Assembly: GCF_009731465.1 (NCBI RefSeq)
Contig: NZ_AP021887.1
Location: 1,358,001 to 1,422,000 of the forward strand
DNA length: 64,000 bases
Reading direction: 5' to 3'
From: Streptococcus sp. 116-D4
GTDB taxonomy: Bacteria > Bacillota > Bacilli > Lactobacillales > Streptococcaceae
The notes below the pieces were generated by a model. The model had not been told where the DNA came from. It saw nothing but the letters and a program-made list of their open reading frames with translations, and searched no databases. The first letter of the stretch is position 1; each line of letters opens with the position of its first letter. The position numbers and the translations under genes are program-made. This document shows positions 54,765 through 64,000 of the stretch, piece after piece.

Positions 54765-57700
54765 TCAAGTGCTGGCTTCAGAAATTCCCAAAATTTCTCT
54801 AATTTCTGCTAGGGTCAGACTGCCACGTGACTCTGTGCCGTCCAATACTTGTGATACCAGATGTTTCTTCTGTTCTTGGAGTTCCTGAATTTTTTCTTCA
54901 ATGGTTCCCTTGGTCACCAAGCGATAAACCTCAACCGTTTTTTCCTGACCCATCCGATGGGCACGGCCAATAGCTTGCGCTTCCACGGCCGGATTCCACC
55001 AAAGGTCAACCAAGATCACTGTATCAGCACCTGTCAGGTTCAGACCGACACCACCAGCCTTAAGAGAAATCAGAAAGGCATCTCTTTCTCCCTGGTTAAA
55101 GGCCTTGGTCATGTCTTGTCTTTCCTTGGCTGGGGTTGAACCTGTAATTTTAAAGGAAGTCAAGCCCAAGTCAGGCAGTTCTTGTTCAATTTTCTCCAAC
55201 ATTCCCTTAAACTGCGAGAAAATCAATACACGGCGTCCGCCATCTGCCACCTGTACCAGCAGGTCTCGGAGACTATCTAGTTTACCACTGGCACCCTGAT
55301 AATCTTCCATAAAGAGGGCAGGGGTGTCACAGATTTGACGCAAGCGCATCAAACCAGACAAGATTTCCACCCGACTTCGTTGGAATTCCTGATCTGACAC
55401 TTGAGCTAGATGGTCCCGCATCTGTTGCAACTGAGCTAGATAAATAGCCTTTTGCTGATCTTCCAGTTCATTCTTATAAACTACTTCAATCAAGTCTGGC
55501 AATTCAGTCAGAACTTCTTCTTTCTTGCGTCGCATCACGAAAGGCTTGATAAACTGAGCCACTCGCTCAGCTGGCAATTTCATAAATTCTTTCTTGCTTG
55601 GCAAAAGTCCTGGCATGACGATTTGGAAAATAGACCACAACTCACCCAGATGGTTTTCAATCGGAGTTCCTGACAAGGCAAAAACCGACGGCACCACAAA
55701 TTGTCTCAAGGTCTGGGCGATCTTGGTCTGGGCATTTTTCATGACCTGGGCCTCATCTAAGAAAAGGAAGTCAAAGGCTATCCCCTGATAAAGATCACTG
55801 TCCTGACGGAAAGTAGCATAGCTCGTCACATAGATTTGATGGCTCTCAGCAAGAATCTCTTCACGACTAGCTTTCAAACCATGAACAACAGCCACATCAA
55901 ACTGTGGAGCAAATTTCTTAAACTCATCTACCCAGTTGTAAATCAAACCTGACGGAGCGATAATCAAAACCCGACTTTCTTTTGTCACTTGACTGGTCAA
56001 AAAAGCAATGGTCTGCAGGGTTTTACCAAGTCCCATATCATCAGCCAAAATCCCACCAAAACCATAATGATGAAGCATCTGCATCCAGCCGATTCCCTTT
56101 TCCTGATAATCTCGCAAGTCAGCCTTGACCTGCGTTGCTTGTCGAGGAAAGTCCTCTGGATGTGTCAAATCATGGGCCAGATTCTGGAATTCTTGTGAAA
56201 AAGAAACACGATCTCGTCCTTCAAAGAGATGAGCTAAACTATAAGCCAAAGATTTTCGAGCCTGCAAGGCCCTATCTTTTAATTCAAACTGCCCCAGTTC
56301 CTGTAGATTTTGGCGAATGTTCTTGGTTTCTTCATCAAAAAAGTAGACTTGATTGGACGAATCAATATAAAAATCTCGATTATCAACCAAGGCCTGCATG
56401 GCTTGATCAATTTCCTCTTGAGCAATATCTTGAAAATCAAACTGGATTTCCAAGAGACCTCCCTTGGAAGCAATCTGCACTTGAGGACTCGCTAGGCTAT
56501 AAAGCTCTTCTAACTTGTCTGATAAATCAACATTCCCGAGTTTTTCAAAGACTGGAATGATTTCATGGAAAAAATGATAAACAGACTCCGCTTTTAAGGC
56601 TTGACGCCAAGATTGAAAATCTGCTTCAAAACCAGCTGCCAAACAGACTTGGAAAACTCTTTCTTCTAAGTCAGCATCACTGGAAAATGGTAATTCTTCT
56701 AGCTCTTGTCGGCTAGATACCTGCTTATCTCCATAATCAAACTGAATTTCTAAACGAATTCGATTATCCTCTTCCCTGTCAAAGTAAAAAGAGGGGACAA
56801 AAGATTTGATTTGTAAGCGTTCTGGAGCTGAAACGGTGCCCATCTGACTAAAGAGAGTTAAACAAGAAGCCAATTTATCTCGATCACTGCTATCAAATTG
56901 CAGGTATTTCTTTCCATGTCGATCCAAAGGCAGCGCTTTGATTTCCTTGAGAAGACGCATCTGCTGGTCTGTTAGAAAATAAACCTGTCCTTTATGGAAA
57001 AGCACAGCTCCTTGATAAAAGACATTGACCCTTGGACTCTCACTGATTTCCATTTCAAAATAATCCGAATATTCTGTAACTGTAAAGGCATATAGATTGG
57101 CATCAGCATTCATATCCTGAAACAGCAGAATTTGGTAACTATCCACTTGATGGTCAAACTGAAAATGGGGCAAGGTCATCAATAAATTCACACCCTGCTC
57201 AAAAAAAGTCAGAGGGAAAAAGAGATGCCGACCTTGATTTTGGAAAAAGAGGTCTGGAGCCTGTCCTTCCTCCATTAGTCCACGCAAGAAAGTCAGAAGT
57301 TCTTGACTGGCTTCATCAAAGGCTTCCCAAGATAGAGACTCCTCATAAGTTTTTCCAATCATATAAGATTTTCTCTTCTCAACAACCTTTAAAAAGAGTG
57401 GAATATCCCGAATGACATAGTATCTTTGACTATTGAGTTGCCCGATTCTCAGCGTCCACAAGATATGATTGCTTCCTGCTTCCACCTGACCGACAGCCGA
57501 CAACTCATAGGCTCGGTCTGATTTTGGAGACAAAATTCGGTCCAAAAATTTTCCACCCAAGGTCACCTTGGTTTCAACGGCCTCTTTTTCCTCATGACCT
57601 TCTTCCAGACTTTGCAAGATTTCCTGACCACGCTCATCATTTTTCAGAAAATGCTCCAACGCTGCCAAATGCACACAGTAGCCCCTCTTTTGGAAAAAAT

Positions 57701-57863
57701 TGCAAGCACAAAAAACTAAGTCATCCTCTAAACTATAGCGCAGTTCTTCTTCTGCAACGCGAGCGTAGAGCCGATTATTCTTTTCCTTGATGATGTCAAC
57801 TTTACCAGTTTCACAAAGGGCAACTCCTTCGATACGGACTTTCCCCGGAATCAATTTAGCCAT
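54765..57863 (-). CDS. snf: Snf2-family helicase with SWIM zinc finger
   Basis: 1032 residues. N-terminal SWIM domain with the CxC...CxH ligands in FCACNFFQKRGYCVHLAALEH (about 51-71), a bacterial Snf2-associated domain in the middle, then the superfamily 2 ATPase: motif I DDMGLGKT near residue 608, DEAQ box FLDEAQ, and motif VI QAIGRAHRMGQ near 975. Such proteins remodel protein-DNA or polymerase complexes. Start ATG 57863 has AAAGGTAG upstream. Upstream of the unknown basic protein and murC. Confidence 0.9.
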   Translation of the reverse strand: MAKLIPGKVRIEGVALCETGKVDIIKEKNNRLYARVAEEELRYSLEDDLVFCACNFFQKRGYCVHLAALEHFLKNDERGQEILQSLEEGHEEKEAVETKVTLGGKFLDRILSPKSDRAYELSAVGQVEAGSNHILWTLRIGQLNSQRYYVIRDIPLFLKVVEKRKSYMIGKTYEESLSWEAFDEASQELLTFLRGLMEEGQAPDLFFQNQGRHLFFPLTFFEQGVNLLMTLPHFQFDHQVDSYQILLFQDMNADANLYAFTVTEYSDYFEMEISESPRVNVFYQGAVLFHKGQVYFLTDQQMRLLKEIKALPLDRHGKKYLQFDSSDRDKLASCLTLFSQMGTVSAPERLQIKSFVPSFYFDREEDNRIRLEIQFDYGDKQVSSRQELEELPFSSDADLEERVFQVCLAAGFEADFQSWRQALKAESVYHFFHEIIPVFEKLGNVDLSDKLEELYSLASPQVQIASKGGLLEIQFDFQDIAQEEIDQAMQALVDNRDFYIDSSNQVYFFDEETKNIRQNLQELGQFELKDRALQARKSLAYSLAHLFEGRDRVSFSQEFQNLAHDLTHPEDFPRQATQVKADLRDYQEKGIGWMQMLHHYGFGGILADDMGLGKTLQTIAFLTSQVTKESRVLIIAPSGLIYNWVDEFKKFAPQFDVAVVHGLKASREEILAESHQIYVTSYATFRQDSDLYQGIAFDFLFLDEAQVMKNAQTKIAQTLRQFVVPSVFALSGTPIENHLGELWSIFQIVMPGLLPSKKEFMKLPAERVAQFIKPFVMRRKKEEVLTELPDLIEVVYKNELEDQQKAIYLAQLQQMRDHLAQVSDQEFQRSRVEILSGLMRLRQICDTPALFMEDYQGASGKLDSLRDLLVQVADGGRRVLIFSQFKGMLEKIEQELPDLGLTSFKITGSTPAKERQDMTKAFNQGERDAFLISLKAGGVGLNLTGADTVILVDLWWNPAVEAQAIGRAHRMGQEKTVEVYRLVTKGTIEEKIQELQEQKKHLVSQVLDGTESRGSLTLAEIREILGISEAST

Positions 57864-57954
57864 ATTTCTACCTTTACCTTATCTTTTTATTATACCATAT
57901 TTTCCCCTATGAAAATAGCCTCCTAGGGATACTTTTCTCCTAGAAGGCTGGATT

Positions 57955-59121
57955 TTAAAGTTTAGCAAAAGTTGTCACAATCCGCTGACAAACTTCTTGC
58001 AGTAGAGATTTAGGCATAGCTACATTGAGGCGGGCATGGAGACTACCTTCCTCTCCAAAATCCAAACCACGGTTGAGGATAACCTTAGCTTCATTTCTCA
58101 ACAGCTCTTGCAATGTTTCATCAGTCAGGTCATAGGCTGAAAAATCAAGCCAAATCAAGTAGGTTCCTTGCGGTTTCATGACCTTGATTTTAGTCTCTCT
58201 TCCAAATAAATCGACCACATAATTAATATGGTCTTCAAAGACTTGCTTGAGCTCCTCTAACCAATCTTTACCATAGCGATAGGCAGCTTCTGTCGCCAAA
58301 TAACCCAAGCCTGAAATTTCATGCTGATTATTAGCAAGCTGGCGCTTTTGGAAAGCCAGTCTTAACTTAGGATTTTCGATAATGGCATAAGAATTTTTCG
58401 TTCCAGCAATATTAAAGGTCTTGGTAGCACTGCTTAAAATCAGTGAAAATTCTTTAAAATCTTCATTTACTGTGTTAAATGACTGGTGCTTGTTTCCAAA
58501 CAAGGCCAAATCTTGGTGAATCTCATCAGATACTAGCAAAACTCCATGTTTTTGGCAGAGTTGGCCAATCTTCTCCAAGACTTCCTTTTCCCAAACACGT
58601 CCACCAGGATTGTGAGGGTTGCAGAGGATATAGAGCTTGACCTCCTCTTCTACTAAATCCTTCTCCAGTTTGTCAAAGTCAATCTCAAACAAACCATCCT
58701 TTTCCACCAAAGAATTGGTAATCAATCTACGGTTGTTCAACTTGACACTGCGTGCAAAGGGTGGATAAACAGGTGTGTTAATCAAAACCGCCTCGCCTTC
58801 TTTTGTAAAGGCTTGAATAGCTGTTGAGATGGCTGGTACCACACCCTCGATAAAGACAAGAGCCTCTTTGTCAAAGTGGTAACCGTGTTGTGTGGCTTCC
58901 CACTTTTGAACTTCCTTAATTAATTCTTCACTGGCATAGGTATAGCCATAAACCAGTTGATCAGCGTAAGTTTGCACAGCTTGGCGGATTTCAGGCAAGA
59001 CGACAAAGTCCATATCCGCTATCCAAGCTGGTAGGACTTCACTATCCGTTTCTGCTTCTTTCCATTTATAAGTATGGTGCCCTAAACGATTGGGCAGGCT
59101 TGTAAAATCATATTTTCCCAT
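57955..59121 (-). CDS. patB: MalY/PatB-type C-S lyase (cystathionine beta-lyase)
   Basis: 388 residues from ATG 59121 (MGKYDFTSLPNRLG), preceded by AAGGATAAG; the frame is open further into metB. Fold-type I PLP enzyme with the Schiff-base lysine in SSATKTFNIAGTKNS (near 230), the N-terminal WIADMDF and the ADxDF substrate loop of the MalY/PatB family. It splits cystathionine to homocysteine or releases sulfide from cysteine. It starts 7 bp after the stop of the cystathionine gene, so both act in one operon. PatB is the family name; symbol use varies. Confidence 0.85.
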   Translation of the reverse strand: MGKYDFTSLPNRLGHHTYKWKEAETDSEVLPAWIADMDFVVLPEIRQAVQTYADQLVYGYTYASEELIKEVQKWEATQHGYHFDKEALVFIEGVVPAISTAIQAFTKEGEAVLINTPVYPPFARSVKLNNRRLITNSLVEKDGLFEIDFDKLEKDLVEEEVKLYILCNPHNPGGRVWEKEVLEKIGQLCQKHGVLLVSDEIHQDLALFGNKHQSFNTVNEDFKEFSLILSSATKTFNIAGTKNSYAIIENPKLRLAFQKRQLANNQHEISGLGYLATEAAYRYGKDWLEELKQVFEDHINYVVDLFGRETKIKVMKPQGTYLIWLDFSAYDLTDETLQELLRNEAKVILNRGLDFGEEGSLHARLNVAMPKSLLQEVCQRIVTTFAKL

Positions 59122-59128
59122 CTTTGTC

Positions 59129-60223
59129 TTATCCTTCCAAGGCTTGGCGCAAATCTGCAATCAAATCTCTAGCATCCTCAATCCCAATTGACAAACGCAA
59201 GAGGTCATCTGTCAAACCATAAGAATGGCGCACTTCTGCTGGAATATCAGCGTGAGTTTGAGTCGTTGGATAAGTAATGAGACTTTCTACCCCACCCAAA
59301 CTTTCCGCAAAAGAGAAGACCTTGAGGCTGTTTAAAATGTGAGGAATGCGTGTTTCATCTGCTACTTTAAAGGAAATCATGCCCCCACGACCAGTGTAGA
59401 GAACTTCCTTAACTGCTGGAGAATCCTTCAAAAAGGCAACCACTTCTTGGGCGTTAGCTGTTGAGCGCTCCATACGAAGAGACAAGGTCTTGAGACCACG
59501 AATCAATTGATAGCTGTCAAACGGAGACAAGACTGCCCCTGTCGTATTGAGATTGTAAAAGAGCTTCTCGTATAGTTCTAAACTATTGGTCACAACCACT
59601 CCAGCCAAGACATCATTGTGCCCTGCTAGATACTTGGTTGCTGAATGAAGAACGATATCTGCTCCATCTTCAATCGGACGTTGGTAGATAGGGCTATAGA
59701 AAGTATTGTCCACCACCACTTTGGCACCCTTAGCATGAGCCAATTTTGCTAGTTTTTCGATATCAAATTCCAACATCAAAGGGTTGGTTGGAGTTTCGAT
59801 ATAGAGAACATCCACGTCCTTCTCCAACTCGGCAATCAACTCTTCTTCTGTATTGGCATAGGTGAAATGGAAACGGCCTTCCTGCTCCACTTGGTTGAAC
59901 CAGCGGAAAGATCCACCGTAAAGGTCACGAACAGCCAAAACCTTACTTCCTACTGTAAAGACACTAAAAGCCAGTACAATAGCTGACATCCCTGAGCTAG
60001 TCGCTAGGGCATAGTCTGCGGACTCAATAGCTGCCAATACTTCTTCTGCCTTACTGCGAGTTGGGTTTTTTGTACGCGTATAGTCAAATCCAGTAGATTG
60101 ACCAAACTCTGGATGCTGATAGGTCGTTGAAAAATGAAGCGGTGTCACCAAAGCTCCTGTCGCTTCATCTGATTTAATACCCGCCTGGGCCAAAATTGTG
60201 TTGATGTGTAATTCCTTGCTCAT
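59129..60223 (-). CDS. metB: Cystathionine gamma-synthase / lyase family (Cys/Met metabolism PLP enzyme)
   Basis: 364 residues of the Cys/Met metabolism PLP family. It has the TRTKNPTRSKAEE cofactor-phosphate region, VDNTFYSP, and the PLP lysine in LHSATKYLAGHND near residue 195. Members make cystathionine from an activated homoserine and cysteine or cleave it, so gamma-synthase is likely given the downstream beta-lyase. AGGAGGTATTG precedes ATG 60223. Exact reaction is inferred from the gene pair. Confidence 0.88.
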   Translation of the reverse strand: MSKELHINTILAQAGIKSDEATGALVTPLHFSTTYQHPEFGQSTGFDYTRTKNPTRSKAEEVLAAIESADYALATSSGMSAIVLAFSVFTVGSKVLAVRDLYGGSFRWFNQVEQEGRFHFTYANTEEELIAELEKDVDVLYIETPTNPLMLEFDIEKLAKLAHAKGAKVVVDNTFYSPIYQRPIEDGADIVLHSATKYLAGHNDVLAGVVVTNSLELYEKLFYNLNTTGAVLSPFDSYQLIRGLKTLSLRMERSTANAQEVVAFLKDSPAVKEVLYTGRGGMISFKVADETRIPHILNSLKVFSFAESLGGVESLITYPTTQTHADIPAEVRHSYGLTDDLLRLSIGIEDARDLIADLRQALEG

Positions 60224-60335
60224 ACAATACCTCCAAATCTATAGTAACTATTGTACCACTTATTTTCATCAACTCATTTTCTTCTTTTCAAGAGCTAGTT
60301 ATAGTTTCAAACTATAGACTTATCGAGTAAAGCTA

Positions 60336-60373
60336 AAAAGAATCCAGAAAAGCTTCCAGATTCTTTTGTGACG
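60336..60373 (-). terminator. Terminator after the PH-like gene
   Basis: Minus-strand arms AAGAATCTGGAA / TTTCTGGATTCTT around loop GC, followed by TTTT. Confidence 0.83.
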
Positions 60374-60387
60374 ATGATTGCTAGAGT

Positions 60388-60843
60388 TTACTTTGACTGA
60401 AAGAAATCCTGTTGGGCTAAATAGTCATAATGATCTTTGTTAAATTGATATTGGCCAACATGCTGACTAACCTGACCGACATCCACGGAGAAAATATAGT
60501 CTTCATTTTGATGATGCCAATTAAGTCTAACTGTATTCAAAACTGTCTTATAAATAAAATCTTGAACTTGATTCCAAGGCATCTCTACGACTTGATTAGA
60601 ACGATTTTCTATTACATCACTGATGTCCATCAAGTAGATTCCCTTAGGTGTGAATGCCAGAATCTTAGGCTTCACACTCGACTGAACATAGTAGGAACCA
60701 CCTATAATGAAAAAATCAATAAAGGATTTCAACCATGTCTTTTTCTTGAAAGCCATCAGAAAATTCCTTTGTCCCTCGATATGACAAGTTGAAAGAAATG
60801 ATTCAATCTGTTTTTCTGTTGCAAACTCCATAATAGCGCCCAT
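60388..60843 (-). CDS. Unknown soluble protein, bacterial PH-like fold
   Basis: 151 residues starting at ATG 60843 with a strong GGAGGTAAC. No signal peptide or strong membrane helix. The alternating strand pattern, PKILAFTPKGIYLMDISDV and the Trp-containing MPWNQVQDFIY, suggest a bacterial pleckstrin-homology-like domain. I do not recognise a specific family. Its 5' leader of about 200 nt contains hairpins at about 60985-61003 and 60880-60900. Function unknown. Confidence 0.65.
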   Translation of the reverse strand: MGAIMEFATEKQIESFLSTCHIEGQRNFLMAFKKKTWLKSFIDFFIIGGSYYVQSSVKPKILAFTPKGIYLMDISDVIENRSNQVVEMPWNQVQDFIYKTVLNTVRLNWHHQNEDYIFSVDVGQVSQHVGQYQFNKDHYDYLAQQDFFQSK

Positions 60844-61112
60844 GATGTTACCTCCATAAAAATCACTAAATAGCCCGTTAAGAATTCTTCACTTAAAGAA
60901 GAACTTATCATTTGTTGCGTTTTATCTTATTTTTTTAGTAGACAGCATCCCTCCTATAACATTACCCTAGCATGTGCATACTTCCATTAACGCTGGAAGA
61001 GACTTTCGAAAATAGTTTCTCACGTTTTTGTTATATTCATTATAACATAAATTTAATAAACCAATTAAAAAATGTAAGCACTTTTCTTCCAAATTCGCCA
61101 TCATTCTATAAA
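60844..61112. other. Long leader and promoter region, no gene
   Basis: This interval holds a TATAAT box on the minus strand near 61039, then a transcribed leader with two short hairpins (CTTCCA/TGGAAG and TTCTTC/GAAGAA) ahead of the PH-like gene. An AGGAGGG near 60949 sits directly against an ATG and opens only eight codons. I see no coding region or known riboswitch. Confidence 0.5.
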
Positions 61113-61148
61113 AAAAAACGACAGCTTCTTTCGAAACCATCGTTTTTC
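61113..61148 (-). terminator. Terminator after the oligopeptide-binding lipoprotein gene
   Basis: Minus-strand stem AAAAACGAT / GTCGTTTTT with imperfect inner pairing and a run of T. Confidence 0.75.
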
Positions 61149-61159
61149 TTGAAAAATCC

Positions 61160-63118
61160 TTATTTGACATGTTTTGCCAATTCTTCTTGGGCTTTTTTAT
61201 TGGATTCTTCTTTTTCTTTCAGCCATTTTTCTTTGGCTTTTTCATATTCATCTTTTGTGACTGTCTTATCTTGTACTTTGAGGTATTTATATGATTCAAC
61301 CCCTTTATTACCAGCCAATGAATACGGTGAAGAGAATGGAACTGTTTTTCTCAATGTTGGTGTTCCGCCTAGTGAAACATTTGGAATTGCTAGAGAGCTA
61401 TCTACCAACCAAGCTTGGGCATCCGCATATTTTTCATAACGTTTAGCCGGATCTTGCTCCTTATTAGCTTCTTCCAACATTTGAGTGTAGACATCTAGTC
61501 CAACAGCCTTGGCTTTGTCATTGGCTTCACCCGGCTCTAAACCTAGATTTTGCAACACTCCACCAGAATTAATATTAAAAATATCAAGGTAGCTTGATGG
61601 ATCTTGATAGTCTGCGCTCCAGCCACCGTTGTATAGATCGTAATCCTTCTGAGCTGCAGTCTGAGCCAAATAGCTTGTATTATCAAAGTCTTCAGTAGAA
61701 AGTTGTTGAATATCAATTACAACATTTTCTGCACCTAAGGCTGCTTCAATAGATTGCTTCATAGAATTTGCCTCTTGGACACCCTTTTTAGCAGCTTGGT
61801 CAACTGTCATGTCCAAGTGGATAGGGAATTGGACTCCTTTAGCTTGGAGTTCTTTCTTAGCTTCAGCAAATTTAGCCTTGGCTTTTTCAGCATTGTAGTA
61901 TGGATCTTGAGCATCTGCAAAGTTGATTCCTTGCCATTCCTTACCATAATTGACCATCTTAGAGGCTACTACTTCACCAAAGTCTTTTCCGTTGATACTT
62001 ACAAAGTTTGGAGGAACAACCAAGTTACGCAAAATCTTAGTTGCACCATCTTCTCCCTGAGATTGAGCCCCGTAAGCTGTACGGTCATAGGCAAAGTTGA
62101 TGGCTTGACGAAAGTTTTTGTTAAGAACCGCTTCCTGAGTCGATTTCTTTTCAGCATCACTTGTTTTTGAAGTGAATTTATAAGATTTTCTATCTAAATT
62201 GAAGTTTAAGAAGTAAGAAGTTGCATTTTGCAAGCTATAGATGATATTGTCCTTATTCTTTTCTTTAATCCCTTCAAAGCTTGAACTATTTGGATAAAGA
62301 CGAGCGTAGCTATAAGCCCCCTCGACAAAGTTACGAGCCAGTGCATCTTGGTCACTACCATCATAATAGGCCAATTTGACATCATCTACAAAGACATTTT
62401 TAGCATCCCAGTAGTTAGGATTTTTCTTGAATTCGATGACAGATTTTGAAACAAAGGATTTCATCAAGAAAGGTCCATTATACAAAATGCTAGATGGGTC
62501 TACCTTCCCAAAATCATCCCCTTTTGATTTCAAGAAATCTGCATTGACTGGGAAGAGAATGGTTGAAGTTGTTTTTGAGTTCCAATAAGATTCTGGTCGT
62601 GTCAAGGTATATTGAACAGTTTGGTCATCAAGAGCCTTAACTCCGACAGTTGAAAAGTCGCTTGTTTTACCAGTGATATAGTCATCTAAACCAGCAACGG
62701 ATTCTTGCACTAAGTACAAGGCTTCTGATTTTTTATCAGCCGCATATTTCAAACCAGTGACAAAATCTTGGGCAGTTACAGGAGCATATTCTTCCTCTTC
62801 TGAAGTATACCACTTCATATCCTTACGAAGTTTGTAGGTATAGGTCAAACCATCCTGAGAAACAGTCCAATCCTCTGCTAAGGATGGAACGTAGTTACCG
62901 TATTGGTCATTTTCCATGAGACCATCTACCAGATTAGTCACAATATCATTGGTCGTTGCACGGTTTTCTGCTAGATAGTTCAAACTAGATGGATCGCTAG
63001 AATAAACATAGTTGTATGTTTTAGATGAACTAGCTGAATTCCCACATGCACTCAACATAATACCTGCGCCTAACACGACACCTGCCAGAGTTGCATACTT
63101 TGCCTTAGACATTTTCAT
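61160..63118 (-). CDS. Oligopeptide-binding lipoprotein, AliA/AliB type
   Basis: 652 residues, solute-binding protein family 5. The signal peptide ends in lipobox LSAC (lipidated Cys25), and the mature protein carries the family pattern NDIVTNLVDGLMENDQYGN and LYNGGWSADYQDP. Alternative binding proteins such as AliA and AliB feed peptides to the Ami permease encoded elsewhere and affect nutrition and competence. Which paralogue this is cannot be settled by eye; the flippase gene next to it matches the aliB locus as I recall it. AGGAGG before ATG 63118. Confidence 0.88.
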   Translation of the reverse strand: MKMSKAKYATLAGVVLGAGIMLSACGNSASSSKTYNYVYSSDPSSLNYLAENRATTNDIVTNLVDGLMENDQYGNYVPSLAEDWTVSQDGLTYTYKLRKDMKWYTSEEEEYAPVTAQDFVTGLKYAADKKSEALYLVQESVAGLDDYITGKTSDFSTVGVKALDDQTVQYTLTRPESYWNSKTTSTILFPVNADFLKSKGDDFGKVDPSSILYNGPFLMKSFVSKSVIEFKKNPNYWDAKNVFVDDVKLAYYDGSDQDALARNFVEGAYSYARLYPNSSSFEGIKEKNKDNIIYSLQNATSYFLNFNLDRKSYKFTSKTSDAEKKSTQEAVLNKNFRQAINFAYDRTAYGAQSQGEDGATKILRNLVVPPNFVSINGKDFGEVVASKMVNYGKEWQGINFADAQDPYYNAEKAKAKFAEAKKELQAKGVQFPIHLDMTVDQAAKKGVQEANSMKQSIEAALGAENVVIDIQQLSTEDFDNTSYLAQTAAQKDYDLYNGGWSADYQDPSSYLDIFNINSGGVLQNLGLEPGEANDKAKAVGLDVYTQMLEEANKEQDPAKRYEKYADAQAWLVDSSLAIPNVSLGGTPTLRKTVPFSSPYSLAGNKGVESYKYLKVQDKTVTKDEYEKAKEKWLKEKEESNKKAQEELAKHVK

Positions 63119-63150
63119 TTCCAGAACCTCCTGATTTAAATATTTGTCTT

Positions 63151-63179
63151 ATTATACAACTCATGTTTTATTTAGTCAA
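63151..63179 (-). promoter_or_regulatory. Promoter of the oligopeptide-binding lipoprotein gene
   Basis: TTGACT, 17-base spacer, TATAAT on the minus strand, 32 bp upstream of the start. The gap to the flippase gene (63180-63313) is A/T-rich with no gene. Confidence 0.82.
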
Positions 63180-63313
63180 TAGGTTTTTTAAAAAAATTAA
63201 TTATTACATCTATAAACTATAGAAATTATTCTACAAAATAATAAAAAAGAGAATAATCTAATCATTTCTTGATAGAAATGTTCAAATTATCCCTTTTATT
63301 TATAAATATTTTT

Positions 63314-64000
63314 TTAAGTTAACTTTAATTTGATTCGTAAGCGATCTGCTTGAGCTTTTCCGATCACCTTATCCAACAAACGGGTACGGAGACTCATAAC
63401 TCCATAAACACCCCCACCCATGGCACCAACAAGGGCTACATATAGAAAACTCCACAAACGTCCACTTGGTTGGAAGACAAATCCTAAAATCCACTGGAAT
63501 GTCCCAACTACTAGAAACATGAAAAGAGTTAACAAACTGATTAAAATGGTTCGTTTCAAAATCACCTTGCGCTTGACACCAGTTACCTTGCAAATATCCC
63601 GATACATCAAAACATTAGGAATGATGAGACCGATGGTTGTAGAAATCAAAGGTCCATAACTGTGGAAGAGAGCGATGGTTGGCAGTTGCAAGACCAGTTT
63701 GGCAATGGAACCATAGATAAAATAGAGAACTGCCTTGCGATTTCGAAACATAGCTTGAAGCATTGGTGACAAGACCATGTACAAGCCTAGAATTGTTGAT
63801 TGCAAGACCGCAAAGATAAATAAGCCCATAGCCAATCCATCTGGCTTACCGTAAAAGACTGTATAAAGAGGCTCCCCTACCATGACCACTCCAATTGTTG
63901 CCGGCAGTAAAAATAAGAAGAGCATGGTGAGGCTATCTTGGACTAGGCGAGCCGCTGCTGACAAATCCCCCTTGACATAGTTCTCTGTCAAGAGAGGTAA
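63314..64000 (-). CDS. MurJ/YtgP-type lipid flippase (C-terminal part, runs off right edge)
   Basis: 228 codons remain, reading on through the window edge in frame. Strongly hydrophobic with six or so membrane helices, of the MviN/MATE-like polysaccharide transporter superfamily. The segment GPLISTTIGLIIPNVLMYRDICKVTGV and the C-terminal basic end fit the YtgP group that exports lipid II in streptococci. The N-terminal half and start are outside the window; the annotation rests on the C-terminal part and on the murein context. Confidence 0.8.
   Translation of the reverse strand, partial: LPLLTENYVKGDLSAAARLVQDSLTMLFLFLLPATIGVVMVGEPLYTVFYGKPDGLAMGLFIFAVLQSTILGLYMVLSPMLQAMFRNRKAVLYFIYGSIAKLVLQLPTIALFHSYGPLISTTIGLIIPNVLMYRDICKVTGVKRKVILKRTILISLLTLFMFLVVGTFQWILGFVFQPSGRLWSFLYVALVGAMGGGVYGVMSLRTRLLDKVIGKAQADRLRIKLKLT

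Noticed and set aside
60844..61112. T-box or S-box riboswitch near the methionine genes
   Set aside because: Neither the T-box AGGGTGGNACCGCG nor S-box motifs are present, and the leader belongs to the PH-like gene, not to metB.
1..64000. tRNA or rRNA genes, CRISPR arrays, prophage, replication origin
   Set aside because: No GGTTCGAATCC-type T-arm with matching acceptor stem, no regularly spaced direct repeats with unique spacers, no phage structural genes and no DnaA-box cluster were seen by eye.

Overview
The window looks like chromosomal DNA of a mitis-group Streptococcus (S. pneumoniae, S. mitis, S. pseudopneumoniae, S. oralis or a close relative). Evidence: low GC with strong AGGAGG ribosome-binding sites; BOX elements carrying the classic boxA sequence; a RUP-like miniature element; a choline-binding surface protein; a giant ZmpB-type zinc metalloprotease with an N-terminal LPxTG signal and its own ZmpRS-type two-component system; and the CcdA2-Etrx2-MsrAB2 envelope repair cluster. 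Nearly every gene lies on the minus strand. The exceptions are rsuA, a LysR regulator, a 56-residue DUF3042 gene and an IS30 transposase. So the operons read from high to low coordinates.

Layout. 1-5.5 kb: thiamine salvage, with two TPP riboswitches, two TenA proteins of different active-site type, a YkoEDC ECF transporter, ThiW and the start of ThiM. 5.6-8.6 kb: lactate oxidase and the pyrF-pyrE operon behind a PyrR attenuator. 8.7-12.4 kb: murD-murG-divIB. 12.4-15.5 kb: a BOX element and a two-gene DUF1430/ABC operon of the lactococcin-972 export/immunity type with no visible bacteriocin gene. 15.6-25.1 kb: housekeeping genes (typA, rsuA, rhodanese-like, yqgQ, LysR, SDR, rnz, hflX, miaA, DUF3042). 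25.2-30.3 kb: thyA, glucokinase, CbpL-like protein, a hydrolase and pabB. 30.4-42 kb: a surface virulence and stress block (zmpB, DUF436, histidine kinase and regulator, msrAB, TlpA-like thioredoxin, ccdA).

42-46.3 kb: an acetyltransferase, a striking 50-bp-period array of alternating hairpins, the NAD salvage pair pncB-nadE, a HAD gene remnant and another acetyltransferase. 46.4-50.3 kb: amino acid permease, a BOX element, greA and mltG. 50.4-51.7 kb: an IS30-family element. 51.8-60.2 kb: two acetyltransferases, murC, a basic disordered protein, a Snf2 helicase with a SWIM domain, and a MalY/PatB C-S lyase with a cystathionine synthase/lyase. 60.4-64 kb: a PH-like protein, an oligopeptide-binding lipoprotein of the AliA/AliB type, and the C-terminal part of a MurJ/YtgP-type flippase running off the edge.

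Most of the window is conserved core genome and I do not see a clear new multi-gene system. The observations most worth following are the duplicated riboswitch-promoter cassette driving two TenA types, the orphan DUF1430 ABC operon, the translational coupling of a DUF436 protein to zmpB, the 50-bp hairpin array split by a 142-bp insert, and the IS30 element bounded by 25-bp imperfect direct repeats.
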